A stretch of DNA of 64,000 nucleotides, taken from the NCBI GenBank assembly GCA_963978905.1, contig OZ022256.1, positions 29,723,426 through 29,787,425 on the forward strand. The letters run 5' to 3'. The DNA comes from Trichostrongylus colubriformis. Its lineage: Eukaryota; Nematoda; Chromadorea; Rhabditida; Trichostrongylidae. The notes under the pieces are model-generated. The model was not told where the DNA came from. It saw only the letters and a list, made by a program, of their open reading frames with translations, and did not search any database. Shown piece by piece: positions 34,701 through 46,700 of this stretch (positions are counted from its first letter, which is position 1; each line of letters starts with the position of its first letter). Made by a program: the position numbers and the translations under genes.

Positions 34701-37700
34701 GAAGGCTCCACGTCGAGGATCAACGGTAAGGAGGGGAACTGTTTCTCGGGTCTTTGGCCATTTCCATCCGTTTTTCCTTCGCTGTGCTACTACTAGATAT
34801 CGCGACTTTCATGTTCATATTCACTGCTTTTTTCACTCTTCGTCCGAATTTCCCTATCACTGCCTTTGAGTTTAAATATGGGAAAGAATATTCGTACACT
34901 GAATTCCGATGATTGCTCACGGTAGCATATGTAGCTATGTTAATTTTTCGGAGTCTTTTCATGCAAAAAAAAAGCATTTCAGGATCCTGCTACTAAATCA
35001 CACAAGCAGAACTATAACAATATGGATCTTCTCGAACTTGAAGTGCCACAGACACAACAGGTTGATTTTTTTGGTAACGAAGATTCCCTTCTCGTTAACG
35101 TTATACTACCACCATTTCACTTTTCATTTTCCCTGCCACTCCTGCTAGTGTAGATTGCTTGCCTAAGAGTATTGGCAGGACTTCTCCTCATTTCACAATC
35201 ACCCTCCTCTACCTTATCGTTTGTTCTTGAGATTTTTAATGTGTTGCTGAGTAGAGACAATGCTCAGATTCGACTATCTCAAGACAAGGAGGACGTGTCG
35301 GACCTCTACTGCGACCAAGGCACGACCTTTGCCGAATGCGTCGAACAGATCCGAAATTTTGTATGATACATGACCGTCTGTACTGCGCTCCTGACGGCTG
35401 GACGGTTTGTTCCCATCGCTCCGCTGCTACCGGTTGTCACGGATATAATGGAGTTATCGGAACGAACTGTGCACCCTGATCGAGTATCGTGGAACTCTTT
35501 CGCTTTCGTGGGCGCGAATCGGTTTTTGGGATGCCATATTTCATACGACGTTTTGAAGGCAGTGGACACAACGATTTCCGTCGAGTCGAAATGAGTGCAG
35601 AGTGATCAGATAGTTACAGACAGCATTGGGGGTGATTGGTAATGGAGAAATCCCTACAAGAAGTCACTCACATGGTAGTCCTGGGCCTAAGAAGGCTATC
35701 TGTGGCGAAATCTCGGTGAAAAGGCGCCCCTCCGAGCTGTAGAAGCGCTGCAAAACGCCGCAACCGTCCAACTGTTCCGCCTCTTGCATACAACGATCCC
35801 GCCTCCCGATGACGCAATTCCCGACTGACGGTGGGAGCGGCCAAGGAGATGCGGCAGGATCGAAGGTTTCGCGGAGCGCTTTCGCAGTTTTAGCTTGAAG
35901 CTCACTCCAAAAAGTAGATGCTGCCGTATTTCCAAACATTCCTTGTTTTACTTGACAACATGCCAATGGAAAACTAAATCAGACTACCCGCCTCTTGTCG
36001 AACCGGTCGTCCGCGTCTAGAATCAACAGTGAAAAGGGGGCCTTATTTCTCGGGTTTTTGGCCATTTCCATCCGTTTTTTCCACTGTCCTGTTACTAGGC
36101 ATCTCGACTTTCAGATGCACTACTTCTTTTACTTTTCGTCCGACTTTCCCCTAATGCTGCCTTTAAAAAAAACCAGAAGCCAGTGTAAATGCAATGACGC
36201 CGCCTCCGCGGGAGTGGCGGCAAGAATTGCCCATTGCACTCAGTACATGTTATGAAACCAGTACATCGGTACCTGTACATCCCTCCGTGGAACTAGAAGG
36301 GAATTCTATTTCGGTTCCTGCCAATTCGTTCAGTTTTCTCTCTGCTGTTAGACTGCTTAACGCCTCGACTTTTCTACCTCACAGTAGGTCAATATTACCC
36401 CTCCCGATGTCTTTGAAGACGGTGATAGGTGTAAGGGTAGTTCGGGCCGAATGTGAAAAAATCGTTGAATATGAAAGTCGACGTATTTTGCAGAACGAAA
36501 GGGACGAAACAATCGAATGAAATGGTCGAAAACCTCGAGAAAAAAAAGCCTCTTCGTACCATTGATGCCGAGAGGAGGTGGTCTCCGTTAACACTGATCA
36601 CTGCTGAAAAAAAGATGCCTCTAAAGCTCCTCTAGGGCTTTTTCACCAGGTGCTTCTCCACACGGTAATTGTTGCAAGCCAAATAAGGCATAGGACGCAG
36701 TAATCGCTTCAATCCCTATCTACGTACTGCCTCTCCAGATACATCGCGTCCCACCTCATACCGCGATGCGAAGTCTTGTCCTAACGAAGCACAACCTTCT
36801 AGTACACCGGGCACCTAGGGCATGTAGCCTTCCATTTTTTTATTCGCAATCCCTTATTGTGCCTTATGCTTTTGAAGTCCATGATCATGGCTCACCCCCG
36901 TGAGTGCTTACGCGACGTGGCTTGACCATCACTCAAGCAAAGTCGTGCGGGTCTTATTGACTCGTAGGTATTACGGTTTACAGGAAAATATTCCACTCGT
37001 CACATTTTTGGTTGCCTCACCTTCATCTATTCACTACCACACTCTAAGCACTCAGGCCGTCGTTAGTCCTTGCGATTTTGCGGTGTTGCGGCTCCGCACG
37101 CGAAGTTGCAGTATTGCACAATCTTAAGATCGTATCATCGCGTGCGAAAGTGCGACGCCGCAAAAATCGCAGTATCGCGAAATCGCAAGGTCTGACGGCG
37201 GCCTTACACTTGCAACACATACAAGGGTGAGACTACTTGCACCAGAAAATCTCTTCGCGGCGTCGCACTAGCGGCACCTCCAGTAACTTGCAAAACGATT
37301 GCCCTTGGAAGTCCGGCAGAGCGTGGCTGCGTCACCTCTGCTCCTTCACCCATGCCACACTGCCTCGCTTGAAGGCTACCATGCCCTGCCACCGGCACTC
37401 GCACCCGCCGGGCCACTCGCTGCGGGCCGCCACGCGATTTTCTGGCGTAAATAGCCTCACCCCACATACAACAGTTGACGAAATTATCGTGCACACAGCC
37501 TTCATGCTAAATTACAAGGTGTACTTGACTTTGACAAACTAAGCTCATCAGTGCAGTCTCATTTATGCTTGTATGTTGATATGAAATCATAATTCAATTG
37601 AGCCGATTCGTTGACTACGAGAGAGCAGTTGAACCGTGCGCGATGTCTGATGAATCGCATTGCGTGAGGAGTGTCTCGTGGTGAGCGTTCCCATGCGCGT

Positions 37701-40700
37701 ATCGCGGACGTCTTCTTGCGTAATGTCCTTTGAATGTGCGTGTTGTGCTTTGTGCCGCACCTCGATGCATGTATGGTATCCTGCATGAGTACGAAGTTCT
37801 TGTGGGAATTTCACTTTCTAGAACTCTCTACATCTTGCTCGCGCTTTCTTTTTGCGGCGTACCGGTTGTGCAGACATGATGGACGGTACGAAGGACGTAG
37901 GTCTTGCATTAAACCGCTGCCATTTTTTTGTTCGGATTAGGTGACCGCGATCAGCTGCCGTATCTCAGCCAAGAAAAGGTTTGAGGCTTCGTATCGTCTA
38001 CTCTGTTGCGTACCAGAGCATGGACTGGATTAGCAGATGCACAAGATGAGAGAATTTCAGGTGCGATCGATGATCATGGAATGTGACAACAGCGATCCCC
38101 AGCTGTTGGACGTGCTCTATGCCACGGATATGCTCGATCGGGTCTATCCGCAGACGAATGTCTACTACTCGGAATGTATCAGCGGTGCTAATTTTGTGTA
38201 CGTACTTTGAGGACTTCTTACATGGTCAAAGTGAGAAGCACGCTTGTTTCGAGGCATCCATTGATTGTTCAGGCTTGGCCTGGCGGTGGCAAAAGGCGAT
38301 GACTACAGATGGCGTGCGAAGAATCGTAAGTATGACTACAGCCACGTGCAGCTGAGTTGGATAAGCGACAAACGGTGGAGAGTCCATCCGCATTGGTAGA
38401 TTTCATTCTTCCTGATCCTTGAATTACTGAATCACTGCGCTCTGGTGGCATAACGGGTGGCAACTGGGCCATATTCCATAGGCATCAAGTGCCCGGGTGC
38501 GAGTCGTAAGAAAAGGCACCCAACTTGACTCGCAATGACAAAACTCAGAAGACGGAACTCATGTAAAACAATTTTCGAACCATGCGCCATAACGTAACCA
38601 CGCAATGTGTGTACGAGTGAACAACAATATTTCCAATCGAATATTTTATTTTTTTTTGCTTTTATTCATATCACTGTCGATCAAAAAAAATGTGCATACA
38701 TGTTATAAAAAATCCCTGTAGAACCTAGCACCCTCTTGGACGCAAAAATGTGCCAGTAGATAACTTCAAGGATTAGGGGCTTTTCATATCTTTGAGATTT
38801 GCGTAGCCCATCATTTACCGATCCGCCTTCTACTGCGCGAATGCATAAATGCAGCAGCCCTGCTACAGTCTACCCTAAATTTCAGAGGGGAAATTAATTG
38901 TGATGTTGCAGTGTTGCTGTGATTGCTCAGCTCACCTTTATTCATGCCTTCGAATTTCGTAAGTGAAGTGCAGCATCACAGGAGAGGCGAACCGTTGTTG
39001 CAGTCTTGCTAGGCACAAATTGTCTAGCAGGACGAAAGGGATGAAATAATCGAATGAAATGGTCGAAAACCTCGGAAAAAGCCTCTTCGTACCATTGATG
39101 CCGAGAGGAGATGGTCTCCGTTAACAGTGATCACTGCCCTTAAAAAAAGATGCCTCTAAAGCTCTCTAGGGCTTATAAGTTAGCACTCCTGTAAATGAAC
39201 AGTGAAGTGTAAGAACGGAATGCAGCGCAGTAAAAATCCACTAGTAGGAATTTCATGAACTTTGCTTTGAGAAATTGGGATGACGCGTGTCATGTGGTTA
39301 TTGCAACCACGTCATTGCGATTTTACGGCGGAACGCACCTTATGTTAGACATTTGAAACGGTGATAAATATACTATCCTATCCTCTAACAGAGGCTTTGT
39401 TGCGTGAAGCCTAAGTAAAAAATTATTCAGTCCACTGATTATCTTTGGTACGAATAGAATTCGAATGCATGACTGAGAGATACTTCAGGCGTTACTGTCT
39501 TCTCAATGACACCGATACCAACATCACGAAAGAGGAGGCATTCGTAATATACGCCAAACAGATGCGAAACAGCGGTGAGCATGAGCATAGACCAAAATAA
39601 GAATCTCTATTCGGTTATCCTATTCAAACATGCACAAGTTTTTTTTTTTCGAATGAAATAAGCAGCAGGTAGGATGAAATACCTATACTTTGAGGCTAAG
39701 TTAAGTAAACCCCGCAGCAGATGAGCACACACTCCCAAAGTCCAAGAAGCATTTAGACGACAAGTGGCTTCTGTGCTTCAACAAGACTCGATAAAATGCT
39801 ATGGGTATCTTTTTCGACCATCATCTATTTGTCGTACCACTTGCCTGAGCTACGCCCTTGACTGAGCATGGCTGCTGAATTCTCACGCTGCAGGTCTGGA
39901 GGACGACGGCCGAATCCAAGTATTGATACACTTCCACATGGGAGCTGTCATTGTTATGGGCCATGATCACTTTTCTGTAGATGTTGTTGCCATCCACTCG
40001 TTGATATGATCGTTTGGAGAGTGATGATACGCTGCAGAAGTGGCGGTTGTTTACACCGGACAGAGACGCTAAAAGGCGTCCTTCCAGAGATCCTTTGCCA
40101 TGACGAGCATTACGTAGTTGCTCATGTGCCTAAGCAGGGGCTCGCCATCGGCATTACTCCGAAGACGACATTTGTGCTCGTTTTGACGACCCTTTAGGCT
40201 TGGTCTTGGATCTGACCTCCCACTTTCCCTAACATATATGAAACCCTTCGTCTGATGGTACGTCCGTCCCTCCGTCTGTCACGAAATTAGGTGTTACATG
40301 GAAAACGACTTGTGGAGATGGGGACAAGTGTGGTATGGGTAGGGCATGGGAAAACGACTTGTGGAGATGGGGACAAGTGTGGTATGGGTAGGGCATGGGA
40401 CAAGAAGTATAGCACACATTGACCAACTTAGGCTCCGCCCACTGTGGGCGGGGCGTGCACTGGAATGTTCCGTTTTCGGGCAGAAAAATAGTAAATTGGG
40501 TCCTATTATGATCCAAATGTAGATGGAAGATGGATTTAGGTCGGCGATGAGTTTCTGAAATTAAAAAGAATCATGGGCTCAGTGGGCAGAGCATTTTCGG
40601 TTGTGGGTGGAGCTTGGACATTACATGAAAAACGACCTGTGGAGATAGGGACAGGTGTGGGATGGGTAGGGCATGGAACAAGATGTTAAGACCACACATG

Positions 40701-43700
40701 GACCATATTAAGCTCCACTCACGGCGGGCGGAGCGCGCTCAGGAATGTTCTGTTTTTAGAGCAAAAATTGTTAATTTTCTTCAAATGTGCCCCAAACATG
40801 GGAAGAAAATGAATTCAGGTCAACGATGAGTCTCTCAAAGTTATGAAAGTGGCGTGGGCAGAATGGGTGGAACATACTTGGTTCTGGGCAGAGCTTGGAC
40901 ATTACTTGAAAAACGACCTGTGAAGATGGGGACAACTGTGGAATGGGTAGGGCATGGAATAAGAAGTAAAGAGCACACATGCCATCTTAAGCTCCGCCCA
41001 CGGTGGACGGAGCGTGCACTGGAATAATTTATCCTCAAGAAAAAGCGATTTCGGTCGACCTACTGACGCACATGGTGCTTCGCCCATAGTAGTAGCGCCA
41101 ACCAACTGGTTATTGTTAGCCAACGATCGTTAACAGCCGTGGATGACGACGGAGGCTGCGTATCACATTGCCGTGGACATCAGTTCTATCTCGAACTTGT
41201 GCTTCTGTGAAAATCATGTCAATTCCGTTCATGAGGCACCTCGAAGCACACTTTGTTGACCATCTCCAGTTTCTTGGACACAATTCGGCTCACGGTTGAG
41301 GGAGGAGCGCCGACTTGGCGGAGAAGCCCGGCAATGTCATGATCTCTACGGTGCATCACTTAGCGTGTGATTTTGTCTCCTCGCTTCTCAGCCGCAGGAT
41401 AGAGATTTTGGGTGTCAAGTCGACTATTCTTTATGCTTTACCTCCTTCTCTGAATTTCTGTGCCAATTCTGGAATAGCAAGCATAGAGAGCCACCCCACT
41501 ACTCAATTGTTCACTTCGCACATTACGAATATGAACGGAGGAATATCGCCATATGACATCATATGTGATGACTGATACCCGATAGTGAAAATACTTCTAA
41601 TTTTCTGAATAACTCGTTTGTAGCCATGTTGGTCTAGTTGGACATTTTAATAGCAAGATGTGCTAGCTTCAAGTCAAAGGCAAAGCGAAGGCCATAGCCC
41701 GCTTACTTTTTTTCAGGAGATCTCAAGAAGTTTGTGCAGGTTCGAATGGGATAGCCTAGTGCTTATCAAAACTGTACCCGTTCAGGTAAATTACCGGCGC
41801 TATGCCGCCCTCGTGAGCATCTAGTAAATAAACTCCTTCTGGATCTTGAAGCTACAAGTGCGCTACAGGATAGCTGGGATCTCCAGTGGCAATTCCTGAA
41901 AGAGTTCGTTCTTATGACGCTTAATTAAATTGATCGAGGGCGAGAATCTCGCAAGGGTTACTCTTTCTGTGATCTATTTACAGAAATCTGATTCACTTGG
42001 TGTTCTTCACGGCTCCTTCCGGCATGATACGATTCTACAATCAAACCCTAGACGACTATGACTACGAGGATCCGAACTGGAGTATTTTCGACCATATAGG
42101 AGCTATACTCAGTATAGAGCACGTTCAAGAGTGAGTTGCCTCTTTTGAAGGTCCTTTCCTCTTACTGTTGGTGAATATCTGTTTACTCATTTTAGCAAAT
42201 TACGCATCTAATGACGCCACGAAAAATGACACACCATAATTAGTACACCAATCACAACGCTCTGTAGTTTTAGAATTTTAGACAGTGACCTGAGTAAAGT
42301 GAGTTATGGGAACTTCAAATGTAAGTCATCCGAATCAAAGCCACGGGTCTAATGCCCAGGTTAAAGGAACCGGAAGGGGGTCCGAAACAAGAGAAACATA
42401 CAAAGAAATGAGCATTTCGTAACGAACGCAGAAGGTTAGAAGCGATAATCGGTGAAAAAACCCGAACTCAAAAGTGCATCGCTGCGGTGTGTATTCGCGC
42501 CTCATTCGCATCATCGCACTGGCGTTCCGAGTTGTCCGCTGTAGGAGACGGCCGCGGGCCAACTTTAGTTGTAGCACCTGACTCCCAGCGCAGTGGAGTG
42601 GCCATTCCCAACTACATTAACATTCATGTAAGTACATCTAGAAACAATATAAGAAAGAACAAAGGAGAAGGTAAAAGGAATGAACAACTTTATAATGGAA
42701 ACATCTTCTCTTGGCACCATGCCAAGGCGTCAAATTGGCGAGTTTGTGCAATGGCGGTCACTTGAACTCGTCCACACTACGTCTGTTCTACCGTAAGCCA
42801 AAATTACTCCCTTACGGTGTCTTTAAGTGTGTGGCGGGATTCCAGGGCAATGTGAACGCCGCCGCGCTTTGTATGCCATTATTCTCAATAGCTGCCACGT
42901 CCTCTAACAAGGCCCTTTTCACTAACGTGCTTCGCACTCGACTTCCATATCAAACAATATCCTCATATTGGCCCAGATCACCACTGCCACTGCCTTCAAG
43001 TTTTGTTACGTAAAATAAGTGGTGTCACCGCATTTGCACAGATCATTCTTAGAAGCTGGATCGCAATGAGATACATAACTTTCCTCATAAGTCTCAAAGC
43101 GTGTCAGTAGTGAATAAATCGTCTCCCATTAGTGATGAGATCGTTCATTCGAGCGATCATTCACAATCTCATTCGGTATTATGTATGCCGTGAATTCAGC
43201 TGTATTCATTAAGGTTATTTGTATCAAAGCGGAGATACAGGAAACGCGACCGGTCGTCCACTGTGGAACAACATGTTCGAGAGTAAGCCCGCGCAACATA
43301 ACCCGCTTTCAAAAAAGCGAGATCGAGTTCATCGCACGTCAATCTTGAAAAACTCATGAACTCCCCAAATCCCGAAGAAAGCGCATCCTGAGGGTATGGG
43401 AATTGGACTGACTGTTTCTGTGGTTACGAGCTCGAAATCTTCAAAACCAGCGTTCCAGTACTACCACCACCTTCTTTTTGTTCGCATGGGACCCCTCATG
43501 TACTTGCTCCCAACCTCCTCCCAGTATGTAACTGCTACGATCATGACGTGTGAACGCGATCTCATGAAATATGCTCACGAAGACTGTGACTGCCCACAAA
43601 AGAAAACCGCTTTACTAAAATTTGCAATGACCAAGCATGTTGCTTTTAATAACAGTCGCTGAAACCAGTTTTCCATTTTCAATCAATTTGGTATTCGTCT

Positions 43701-46700
43701 GTAGATTTGATGTCTCCGTCAACTGTTTCTACTGAGATTTTTGAGAAAGTGACAACTCGTCCGAGAGCATTCTTCGTATGGTGGTCAAGAAACGTAACGA
43801 GTGAAAGGCACCAATTAGCAGACAATCTTTTCAAATCTTGTGGATGTGGTCTCAGCTTATAAAGCGGTCGTAATAGTCTAGAAATAGGACTTTGTCCATC
43901 AGCGACCGTCTGAGCTGGTTGAGTCGGTTTTCACCTTACACTCCAAATTAGTTGATGGGCTACTTTTGATCCGGCAAGATAAGGAGGCAAAGTCATGATA
44001 GTCAGGGGGAATCTTTAAGCAAAGGAATGGTTGTATTTGACTTTGGCGAGGTGGAAGGGGCAAGAGGACAACCAGTGCTTGGCCTTGCTTATATTGATAC
44101 TATTTTGTGCAACACACCTCTTTGATTTTCGCACCTCGACTTCACTGTCGAATCGGCGGTAGCCTTCCATTTTTCTGCTCATTGGGTAACGGTTGTTGCT
44201 TCTTAATCAGCTGCTTTTCCAGTTAGGGCTCAAACACATCTCAGAATTCCAGCGAACACAAGGAAAGGGGCTTGGGCACTCTAATAAACGCACTTGATTC
44301 TGCTGGAACTACACGTCCTACATCAGGACAAAGTCATAGCCTTAAAAGGGCCCTGCGTGTAGATATGCAATATCCTCGAGGCCCTTCGTGACACGTGTTC
44401 AAAGTGTCATTCATGACACTTTGAATCCTCTGAATGGAGGACACGTTTTTTCGAGGTAATGCAGTTCAAAACCATGTCCAAGCATCTACTCTACTCTGAG
44501 GAAGAAAGATGATGCTTTCTATTGAAACGCTCTCCATTATGGAGCTGTGGATGCTCAACCTCACTTCTACTCGACACCGCAGACCTGGTCTTATCGTTCC
44601 AGAGGAGCACCCAGCTCAGCTGTTCACGTATTCATTCCACTCACGCTGTTCTAATGACTGCAACGTGTGCGGTTCCAGCGGAGAGCCTTTCCATTGATTC
44701 TGCATACTCAGACGACAACTGGCATAAAAAATATAAGTGGTTGCGCCCATTCCACTCTTGGCCACAAAGTTTCCTTCTGCATGTTCGCCACAATTAGGCA
44801 AGGAACACCCGATTATCCTCCTACTGACCACCAAAGAGATTCTGCAAGGTCCTTCTTTTCTCGCTTTTTAGAAGCGGCATCCCTTGGTCCTTTAACGCTC
44901 GACAAATCCTTTCATTACTGAATCGAAAATCCCAAATTACTGTGAAAGCAGAATGGGTCCACCCGTGGCTGCTGCCTTGCACAAATTCACGTCCCTTCCG
45001 TGCTCATAAATTTTAACCATTATGTGACTCGCCGTAATATTTCAGCCTGAATATACACTTTACAAGAGTAAGACTTCCAGGGAGACTCAAAGACCGTGAG
45101 AGGAACAGAGCAGCACACTTTGATTTTTGGCAGTGATTCTGAATAAAAATCGTTTCATGGCCCAAAGATTATGTACTTTGACCAAAATTTGGCGGCTTGA
45201 CACAGCGATAGGCACATATTCCAATTTTTTTGATGCATTTGGTCAAAACAAAGGGAAGTTGTAGTCAAAAATCGGAAAGTGCATATACTTCTGACCGCTA
45301 TTGTACAAGCCACCACAGTCTTAAGAGTAGGAAGACTCTCCATTACTGTCCAAATAAAACAACTTTCAACGTTTTAGGTATCGGATCACTGCAGTCTTCC
45401 CGGCCGTGTGTTCATCTGCTCTACCTTAAAGGAATCGTCCACGGAAAATGAGTTTTTGTGTTACCCATATGTTTATGTTGTATTTGCCTAATGTTGGCCT
45501 CATGCAAAATTTCACGCGAAAAAATGTGAATCTGGCTGAGATACAGCACCACAAAGTGCGGTCCCAGTGGGCGGAGCCTCCGTGTAAAAGCCTCGTACCG
45601 CGTCCGCCGTGGTCGGAGACGCATTGTAGGAACAGAAGGTTACGTAAACAGTCCTACTCTCCGTTCCCAACGGCGGCGGAAGACGGGACGAGGCTTTTAC
45701 ACGGAGGCCCCGCCCACTGGGACCGCACTTTTTGGTGCTGTATCTCAGCCAGATTCACATTTTTTCGCGTGAAATTTTGCATGAGGCCAACATTAGGCAA
45801 ATACAACATAAATACATGGGTAACACAAAAACTCATTTTCCGTGGACGATCCCTTTAAGTCATTTCATTATTTTCCCATTCCCACTAAACATAGGAGCCA
45901 CCAGAAAAACTGAAGCGCGAGGGGAATGGGGCTCTGAATAACTACTTTGCTCGGCTGCTCTCACTAGGAGGTTGCGGCAGTGACATCCGAGTGAATTTGC
46001 TCACTCTCCTACTCACGTTTCTTGACCATTACCTCATGATGGCTTCAGCTTTTTTCGCACACTTTGAGGTGTCCTAACCTCGCATCGTTCTCTCAGTGAG
46101 ATGCAAGCCATAACTCTGTGAAGCTACGTCTAAGTCAATCGGAAGTCACGTGTATTTGTGCTGCTAACAGTGCGAACAAAGGCTTGAGGAGCACTTCTAA
46201 TTCCTTGGGATCATCGTGGTTTCAAATTTCCCTGCTTATCGTTCTTCTTCAGGAGTTACAACCACTTCATCACGGATCTCAATCGAAAATCAGTTGACGA
46301 TGCTTACTACCGACGAAGCGTTCGAATGAAGGATCACATCGTTTTCGATGTCTCGAATAAATGTACTCCAACCTTTCTTTATTTCTGGAGTATGCCATAT
46401 GAATAGGTAAAATCAGAATCCGACGGCTGCATGCGGAATTTTATCGCCGCTTTGGTCGAACTAATCTATTTAGTCCTACATTTAACAATGCATAAAATAG
46501 AAGGTGCGCCATAGGGCACACTACAAAGAAGTTCTCCATCCTGCACGAAATACGAAACTGTTCAGAAAGCACAAAATTGATATCCAGAACATAATAAGCT
46601 CCTGAAGAAGGCATACTTTCAATTTCTACAGCATTATTTTCTATTATCCTTTTTTCTTGCGGCATCACATTTTATTTAGCTAAAATCTGGTACAAGTCGG

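Larger units (their letters stand above)
32680..34982. other. unc-36 intron 16
   Basis: 2.3 kb containing a foldback element (33294-33804), a family F repeat (about 34345-34885) and a hairpin (34609-34726). No exon is supported. Confidence 0.5.
35361..38060. other. unc-36 intron 18
   Basis: 2.7 kb with family F copy 2 (35680-36180), a duplicated segment (36494-36643, repeated at 39029-39173), a 150-bp foldback (37054-37203) and a family B half copy (37238-37462). Nothing else is supported. Confidence 0.5.
42131..46252. other. unc-36 intron 23 (4.1 kb, the largest)
   Basis: Contains a segment at about 42330-42560 resembling 59830-60070 (GATAATCGGTGAAAAAACCC versus GGTAATCGGTAGCAAAACTC), a family H repeat (45059-45340) and a complete family A foldback (45425-45859). 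Frames at 43396-43662 and 44509-44921 have no recognisable domain. Confidence 0.45.

Noticed and set aside
45448..45858. 136-codon ORF (and its minus-strand partner)
   Set aside because: Both are translations of the two arms of the family A foldback.
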